NCBI GenBank assembly: GCA_024529925.1
Contig: JAFEUB010001108.1
Span: forward strand, 527,501 to 591,500
Direction of reading: 5' to 3'
DNA from: Ophthalmolycus amberensis
Lineage: Eukaryota > Chordata > Actinopteri > Perciformes > Zoarcidae
Length of the DNA stretch: 64,000 bases
In this document: positions 58,201-64,000 of the stretch, in pieces
Layout: every line of letters starts with the position of its first letter
Position numbering within the stretch: position 1 is the stretch's first letter
Position numbers and translations under genes: made by a program
Notes under the pieces: model-generated
What the model saw: the letters and a program-made list of their open reading frames with translations, nothing else
Databases searched by the model: none
Told to the model about the DNA's origin: nothing

Positions 58201-60577
58201 TCCTGTCCAAATCTTGGCAAGAAAGTAAATAAAAGTAATTGAAGCTATTCCTTTAATTACTGCACCAAAACATTTGATTGTAAACCTAATTTAGCCGCCA
58301 GCTGATGTTTGCTGGAGGATCTTTTCCTTTAGAGGATAGACTCTATTAAACTAGTGAAATAGTGACGATTCCATTTTCTTTGTTCAAGCAGTGGAGTTCT
58401 GTTTTTATGCGGTTGTCAATCGAGTGTGTTGTTTTTTCCCCTCCAGACGTGGGCGCTGACAGTGTAAGCAGTACTTTGAGCTCTCTGTCTAGCTGTAAGC
58501 CTCCTCTTGGCCAGGATGACTTTGATGTGTTTGCTCAGACCAGGACTGGAGCTCTGCCTGAAACACGCAACACGTAAGGAAGCCATATTCATATTTTCAA
58601 TTAGGCAAAATGAGGGAAAACGGGATTCTTGAAGCCCATTTTCTACCTCTTGTCTTAGCGCGACAGCAGAAGACGGCAACGCCTCTGAAAGCCTTCCTCC
58701 CACTCTGGACGTCCAGCAGCCGACTGCAGGAGCGGTGAGTCTCAGTGACACAGGTCGTTATGTCCAGCGTGGGCTTTAACAAAATGAGAGAACTACTTTA
58801 AACTTCTCTTGGACATTATTTTTTTTGTCTGTTTGTGATTCTAACCGAGCTTGTAGTTCTAACGGCAATATTTTAAGTAATCAGGCTACATTTCCAGCTG
58901 TTTTGTTGTTGTTTTTGCTCAGTCTCAACATGCTTCTGGTGCATTTTAGTTTTTCCAAGAATCCCAGCTGCTACCCATTCTCTGCTGTTGTTTTTCATGC
59001 ATTACTAACACAAGACAAAGATTTGATCTTGTCAGTTGTAGTGTGTGCATCTTAACCCTGCTTTCACACTAACTCAGTCAAGGGAATGAATGGCTGTAGC
59101 TAACCGGTTTGTTTTATGTGCTCTGTGGGTAAAATGGTGAAGTGAAATGATGAACCTGGTGGTTACTGGCCGAAGCGACCTGCTGTGCTGTGAGATATGC
59201 CGTTGCCCTCACCGGTCATATTCCGCATCTTCACACTGCAGCCCCATCTTAATCAGCTTCTTCAAGTTCTCCGTGTTTGTTGGTGTCTCCTGCATGTCAA
59301 CGTGACCCATTGTCACGGTCGTCACTGTGTGTGATTTGATCTCCATGTCTTTATTTTTTTTCCCTCACAAAATACATTCTTAAGTTGCATTTGAGTTGAC
59401 GCTGAAGTTCATTTGAGTCATATTTTCTGTTGTGTTTGGGGTGGGATTTTTTTTTTCTTTCTTTCTTTTCTTTTGTGGCATTGCCGCCCTCCGGCCACCT
59501 GTTGCCATCTTGACGCTGCTCCGTAGGGCGTCGGAGGCCAGTCCTCTGTCATGGATGACATAGAGGAGTGGCTGTGTACTGATGTGGTGAGCCCGTCATG
59601 ATTTTTATTTCTGCCTGCAGTTCTCTCGCTCCCCTTCTCTTTCCTTTTCCACTCTGTTTTTTCTCCTTCAAAGCCAGAAGGTATCGCATTCATTTAACAT
59701 TACATTTCCTCACTTTTTGGCCAGTCCCACACTGATATCCTCGTTGACTTTAAGTTACTAACGCTGTGTTATGGAGACAAACTAACACCACAAAATAGTG
59801 TAAAATGAGCATGAAGTTTTGAATGCAGACGCGTGTTGCTGTGTGTGAGATCTTTCTTTCCTACCACTAATGGATGTACTATAAAGTATCTATAATCTGG
59901 TTTTAGATACAACATGTTGACACAGTTTTCCTTTGGGGACATAATTTGAAGTTGAAAAAAGTAATAAATCGCAATATAGGCCTATGTTATCGCAATACTC
60001 AGAATATCGCAGTATTGTGATAATATCGTATTGCGGGACCTCTGGTGATTCCCACCCCTAGTGGTAATGTCAGGTAAGTGGCCTTCTTATGTAATAAAAC
60101 TGGTGAGAGTGGTGTGGGTGTGTGGTGATTTTGGGAACATGCACTGGATCAGAACTGAACTTGGTTTGCGGTGGTTTGCAATAGATTAGGTTCAGCAGAG
60201 TCAACTCTCAGGTGTGACATTGTTGTCTTTTTTTTTTTTTTCACCAGAAGGGGGATGAAGGTGAAGAAGGTGTGACAAGTGAAGGTAGGTCATCCATCTT
60301 TGTTTTTCTCTAATTTCCCATCTGTTGATTTCCTGCTTTGTTACATTTGATCCACTTCTTCTCTCTTCTAACATTCTCTTCCTCCTTTTTGTTTTTCCTT
60401 TCTCCTTCCGACGATCCAACACTTCCAGAGTTCGACAAGTTCCTCGAGGAGAGAGCCAAAGCTGCAGAGATGGTCCCCAGCTTACCGTCGCCCCCCAGTG
60501 GCGAGCCGGGTGCAGCGCAGGGAACCCCCAACCGCAAGAAGCCAGACAGGCCGGAGGACGCTTTGTTCGCCATGTAG
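50400..60577 (+). CDS. tom1l2: TOM1-like protein 2, 15 coding exons, 522 aa
   Basis: TOM1L2 is an endosomal adaptor binding ubiquitinated cargo, Tollip and clathrin. Exons: 50400-50451, 50871-50955, 51576-51654, 51913-52062, 53024-53158, 54401-54547, 55093-55209, 55366-55499, 55669-55720, 57585-57753, 58447-58573, 58659-58734, 59527-59586, 60248-60284, 60429-60577. The frame closes at 523 codons; the human protein has 507 residues. The VHS domain (about 10-155) has TDGSMQNEDWTLNMEICD, KNCGHRFHAMV, and [20 protein letters not shown]. The GAT domain (about 215-303) has RLRSELDVVRGNTKVMSEML, ELNRTCRAMQQR and EELLHVNDDLNNIFLRYER. C-terminal motifs are NLIDLGPGSPAVV (clathrin-box-like), FDVFAQTR, SVMDDIEEWL, SEEFDKFLEERAKAAEMVP and a terminal DALFAM. 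Intron 7 uses a GC donor; exon 10 has a NAGNAG acceptor. Confidence 0.95.
53179..54330. mobile_element. Outer hAT-type non-autonomous element in tom1l2 intron 5 (split)
   Basis: It begins TAGGGCTGCAAA and ends GGCAGCCCTA, an inverted repeat of about 9-10 bp. Flanking octamers are ATACTAAG (53,171-53,178) and ATGCTGAG (54,331-54,338), identical at six of eight positions, as expected of an aged 8-bp target duplication. About 300 bp belong to this element; the rest is the younger insertion at 53,218-54,064. Confidence 0.65.
53218..54064. mobile_element. Inner hAT-type non-autonomous element with perfect 8-bp target duplication
   Basis: It starts TAGTGCTGGGCA and ends TGCCCAGCACTA, a perfect 12-bp terminal inverted repeat. 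It is flanked on both sides by AAAATAAC (53,210-53,217 and 54,065-54,072), the 8-bp duplication typical of hAT. Subterminal GCGTTAACGCATTAATTAATTAA and, at the far end, ATTAATCGCGATTCATCGC are also typical. The 847-bp interior encodes no transposase. Confidence 0.9.
55214..55265. repeat. Poly-G plus (TG)n tract immediately after a splice donor
   Basis: About 14 G residues followed by about 18 TG repeats start 5 nt into the 156-bp intron 7 of tom1l2, whose donor is GC rather than GT. A second short (TG)n tract lies just before the acceptor (55,345-55,360). Confidence 0.9.
57966..57987. repeat. (CTAG)n microsatellite
   Basis: Five tandem CTAG/AGCT units within tom1l2 intron 10, adjacent to a common fish repeat (about 58,050-58,260) in the same intron. 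Confidence 0.85.
59940..60062. repeat. hAT-like repeat fragment in tom1l2 intron 13
   Basis: AAATCGCAATATAGGCC, ATCGCAATACTC, ATCGCAGTATTGTGATA and the end word GATTCCCACCCCTAG are characteristic of a widespread fish hAT terminus. The opposite end was not found. Confidence 0.5.
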
Positions 60578-63130
60578 ACCTGGACCGTCTACCTTTCTGA
60601 CCTCTGATCCCCCCCCCCCCCCCCACAGCCTAAGACCCAAACCAGCCGAGCAGCATCACCCGAGGACAGACTGACCCGACACTAAAATACACCCACCGCC
60701 GTTAGGATTCAACACTTCTTCATTACACTACAGATTTGTAAATGCTCTCCTTTATAAAAAGGGACTTATTCATGCGCTCCGTTAATTTCTCACAGGAAAG
60801 GGAAAAGCAAACGAATGGCCTGTTGTTGATCGTGCCACCAGACGATAGATCTCACCCACACGATGACCGGCGTCAGAGACTACGAGGCAGCAGCCCGCTT
60901 CCTCCTTCTTCATGTGTGAGGAATCTCCCTCCACCTGTTGTGGACTGCAGAGCTTCATGTTGCAGCTAATCCTCAAAAAAAAAGAGAGTTTTGTAAAAGA
61001 GAGTTTGGCTGTCCTTGTCATTATTAGTAGGGAATCAATTTCTTACCCAAAGCCCCTGAAAGCATGCAGTAACACCACCATTCTTCATCATGTAAGTTTT
61101 TACTACGAGCAAAAAAACCCGACAAAAACATTACGGTTGTTATTGCGGCGGAAGTGGCCATCACATCGCAGTGCTGCACTGCACGTCAGTCCCAGTTGAA
61201 TTGTAAATGACAAAAGTCCAGTTTATTAGTTGTGTGTGTGTGTATTTAAGCTACAGAGAAAGAGATGTTGATTTAATGTAAATTGTTCTGAAAAAGGCTT
61301 TATCCTCCAGCTGCTTTGACAATAGGGATGTACCTCACTGGGGTCAGCTGTTTCACAAGAAAAGGGAATCGTATACATCTGATAATCTACAAAAAACTCA
61401 TTTAAACGGAAGAAGAAGAAGAAGGGAAGATAGCTTTTGTGATTGGCATAATTGCGCACAACGCCAACTGATGCGTCCTTTTACCCTCTAAATCACATGT
61501 TGTATATTTTTCTTTGACAAGTGTAACCGCCGCCGGCGCCGCTGAGATTATTTTGCTGAGATTTTATTCACCTAAACCTGCCGTCTGAACTTTTTGCAGG
61601 TAGTTGATTCATCTGCTGTGTAATTATCCCTTTTTATGTAATCTTCTTTTGACTGAGCACGGATGCTCGGTGTCATGAATTTCCACGGGTCGAGTTCACA
61701 GGGAGCGGTCTTGTTATTGTGAACAGAATCCCAGAAGCTGCAGAGACGCACACGCTGTCATCGGTGGGTTTTTACTCACTGACTCTTAGGTTTTAACGCC
61801 CCCTTTTGAGTAGATTGTGTTCTGTATCATTTCGGACCAGAATTGTGCTTTTCTTCAGGATGTGGGAGGAAGTTTCTTGGATAATTTGGGTTGTCGGTAC
61901 ATAATCAGGTCCTGTCTTTTGATTTATTTAATATCCAGGGATGTAATGAGGCGATATCGCACTACAAAAAGCTGTTCCACTTGTGTTTTCTCCCTCGTTT
62001 CTTTATGCTGACCTTTCAACATGACATTTGTTTTCAGAAACGAGCCGGCTGCAGACACAGTGCTACAGAACGAGACGTTTTCCCTCTTTTGACGATAATC
62101 CATGTTACACAATTACCACGAACTTAAAACAAGCGTGCACTTTGACAGCCGCGTTACCTTTCGACCTGTACTGTAAATCAGCTGACGCTTAACCCCAGGT
62201 GTAATTAAATGAGAACTGTTTGGAAATATTTGAGCTGAAGTGTAGAAATAATTTATTCAGAACTATTTTTTCCGTCTTCAGATCAGTATTTTAAATCGTT
62301 TTATTGTGCAAAAGAAAAATGGGAAATGTAGAAGGGACAGAATGAGGAGTTGTCATAACGGTGTGTGTGTGTGTGTTTGTGTGTTTTTGTTAATGAAGTT
62401 AAGATTTTCCTTTTTATACATTGCTGCTGGCTAATGTATTCAGTGTTTTATGGTTGTATTGGTTATGTGGATATTCTTGGTTGAATATGTCCGTACAGTA
62501 AAAATATGGACATAAAATGAAGAGCGGCCCATCACTGACTCACAGCTGCAAGAGAACCAGTTCTCCCATTTATCTCATGAAGGATACATATTTAAATAGT
62601 TTCACGCTGACGTGTTAGCACATGACGAAACAGATTAAGTTGGACACTTTCGACAAAGCATCAACATTGCACATTTTGAAAGGGAAACCTCTCCTTCCGT
62701 TTCCTTGTTTTGGTGTTCAGAGTGTGTGAGTGTGTGTAGTGTGTGTGTCAGCTGTTCTGTAACGCAGAATCTTTTTTATCTCAGTTTGATTGAAGAAGAA
62801 AAAAAAGAAGAAGCTTACAAATGTGTGTTTTAAAGAATACATGTTGTTACTATCCTGTTTGATACGCCCAGGATCAAGCTGCTTTATATCAGTGTGAGCG
62901 CCGTCAGTGGTTTGTAACTGAATCTCAGCATACCCCAGACTTTGCCAGTCATCTCTGTTCTGCAGAGGAACAATGCGTTTCTTTGTACGTCACTGGATGA
63001 TGTGAACAGAGATGCCGATAAGCGAGGCTGTGCTTTGTGACTGCTTCTTTCCTGAGTTGCCTCATCTCCCATTTCTCTTTGTGTTGTTTGACTTATGCAT
63101 GAACTCTAATAAAACATAAGCAGTGTGTCC
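60578..63130 (+). other. tom1l2: 3' UTR of tom1l2
   Basis: About 2.5 kb of non-coding sequence follows the TAG stop, starting with a C run (60,610-60,624). It includes a (GT)n patch at about 62,361-62,387 and ends at AATAAA (63,108-63,113) followed by a GTGTGTCC-rich element. No competing gene is visible on either strand. Confidence 0.6.
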
Positions 63131-64000
63131 GCATCCTTGCAGTTTGTCTTTTATTTGTTGCGGTCTTGTATTTCCTGCAGAATGTAAACGGCTATTTGCT
63201 GCACAACAATGTGCTGCCACCACTCCAGCCCTCTCCTTGGCATACCATCCTTTCTCCTGGCTCCTTCTTCAGATGCTAATAGCTGAAGCTGACCTGCAGT
63301 AAACCCTGCCGTGGAGGCCCATGGGCCCCACACCAGGGGCTTCCCCATTGGTCCTCTGGAATCGCCTCATCCCACAATATGGCCCCACACATTCAGCCTT
63401 GGCCACTGGTGCGTTTTCCCGGTCAAAGGAAGAAAAAAAAGAGGCGTGTGTCTGTCGGACAGTAGACTGGAATACACTAGTGCACAGGATCCCTGTTTGA
63501 CTCAACATGTGCTGGTTTTAAATTAGACTTTTTAATCTATTTAAACTCATATTGCACAAAAGAGCTTGTGGATTTCTCTTCAAGAGGTAAATGCTTTTAT
63601 GTTTTCAAGTTAATCACTGAAAGAAATTTTAAATGTAATGTTTCTTTTTACAAATGTATTCTGTTTTTTGGCAATTTGTCTGAGGCAACATGTGCTGCTT
63701 GTTGGTGTACAATGACGTAGTGCTACTGTGTGTAAAACCTTGTTACCACTACTGTTGTAAAAAAAAAAGTATGTGTTGATAGTGAGACGGACAGAAATCA
63801 AACCTCAACAATGCTGAATTTGAACACATTGCTCATCTCTTGGCGAGCATCACAATAACTAACATTGCATCTGTTGCAGAGGCCCGAGTGTGTGGAGCGG
63901 TTGGACTCAAGAATCTGTTCACCAAAGAGTAGAAATATAGAGCATCAGGCTCTACTCCTGAGATTGATGCCCCCCCGACCTGCTGTTGCTGATCCCCTCC
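63131..64000. other. Downstream intergenic DNA, possible unidentified last exon near its end
   Basis: Nothing recognisable until 63,881, where a TTGCAG-like acceptor is followed by an open stretch ending in a TAG stop (63,930-63,932), reading ...RVCGAVGLKNLFTKE. It could be a terminal exon of a neighbouring gene or chance. Confidence 0.25.

Overview
The window is nuclear DNA of a teleost fish. This follows from intron-rich vertebrate genes whose products I recognise (NOXO1, GID4, ATPAF2, TOM1L2), dense (CA)n tracts, and fish-type L2/Rex-like LINEs, hAT and PIF/Harbinger remnants. I assembled all gene models by hand from GT-AG junctions (one GC-AG), and reading frames close exactly in every intact gene.

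Region 1 (1-35,130) is a segmental-duplication cluster of noxo1, encoding the PX/SH3 organiser of NADPH oxidase NOX1/NOX3. The + strand carries near-identical tandem units at 1-12,211, 12,212-20,251 and a partial third at 20,252-22,168. Units 1 and 2 each end in an intact eight-exon gene of 458 codons (copies A and B). The window opens inside the 3' UTR of a further copy lying to the left. Unit 1 is about 4.17 kb longer because a spacer segment holding a longer LINE is duplicated inside it. From 22.2 to 31.2 kb lie older, diverged and partly inverted pieces of the same spacer, a complete-ended Harbinger-type element and other repeats. A third gene, copy C (32,043-34,885), lies on the minus strand. 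It encodes a longer Ser-rich tail but has a 1-nt insertion in exon 4 that breaks the frame.

Region 2 (35.1-41.2 kb) is intergenic DNA with common fish repeats.

Region 3 (41.2-64 kb) is a conventional block also linked on human 17p11.2: gid4 (minus), atpaf2 (plus, head-to-head with gid4 across about 650 bp) and tom1l2 (plus, 15 coding exons). Their roles are unrelated: GID4 is the substrate receptor of the CTLH ubiquitin ligase, ATPAF2 a chaperone for mitochondrial F1-ATPase assembly, and TOM1L2 a VHS/GAT endosomal sorting adaptor. A tom1l2 intron contains one hAT-type element nested in another, both with recognisable target-site duplications.

The most noteworthy part is the noxo1 array: recent tandem copies, an inverted frameshifted copy, spacer homogenisation, and a 22-bp piece of a noxo1 splice junction stranded in an inverted spacer. 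I saw no CRISPR, rRNA or tRNA gene.
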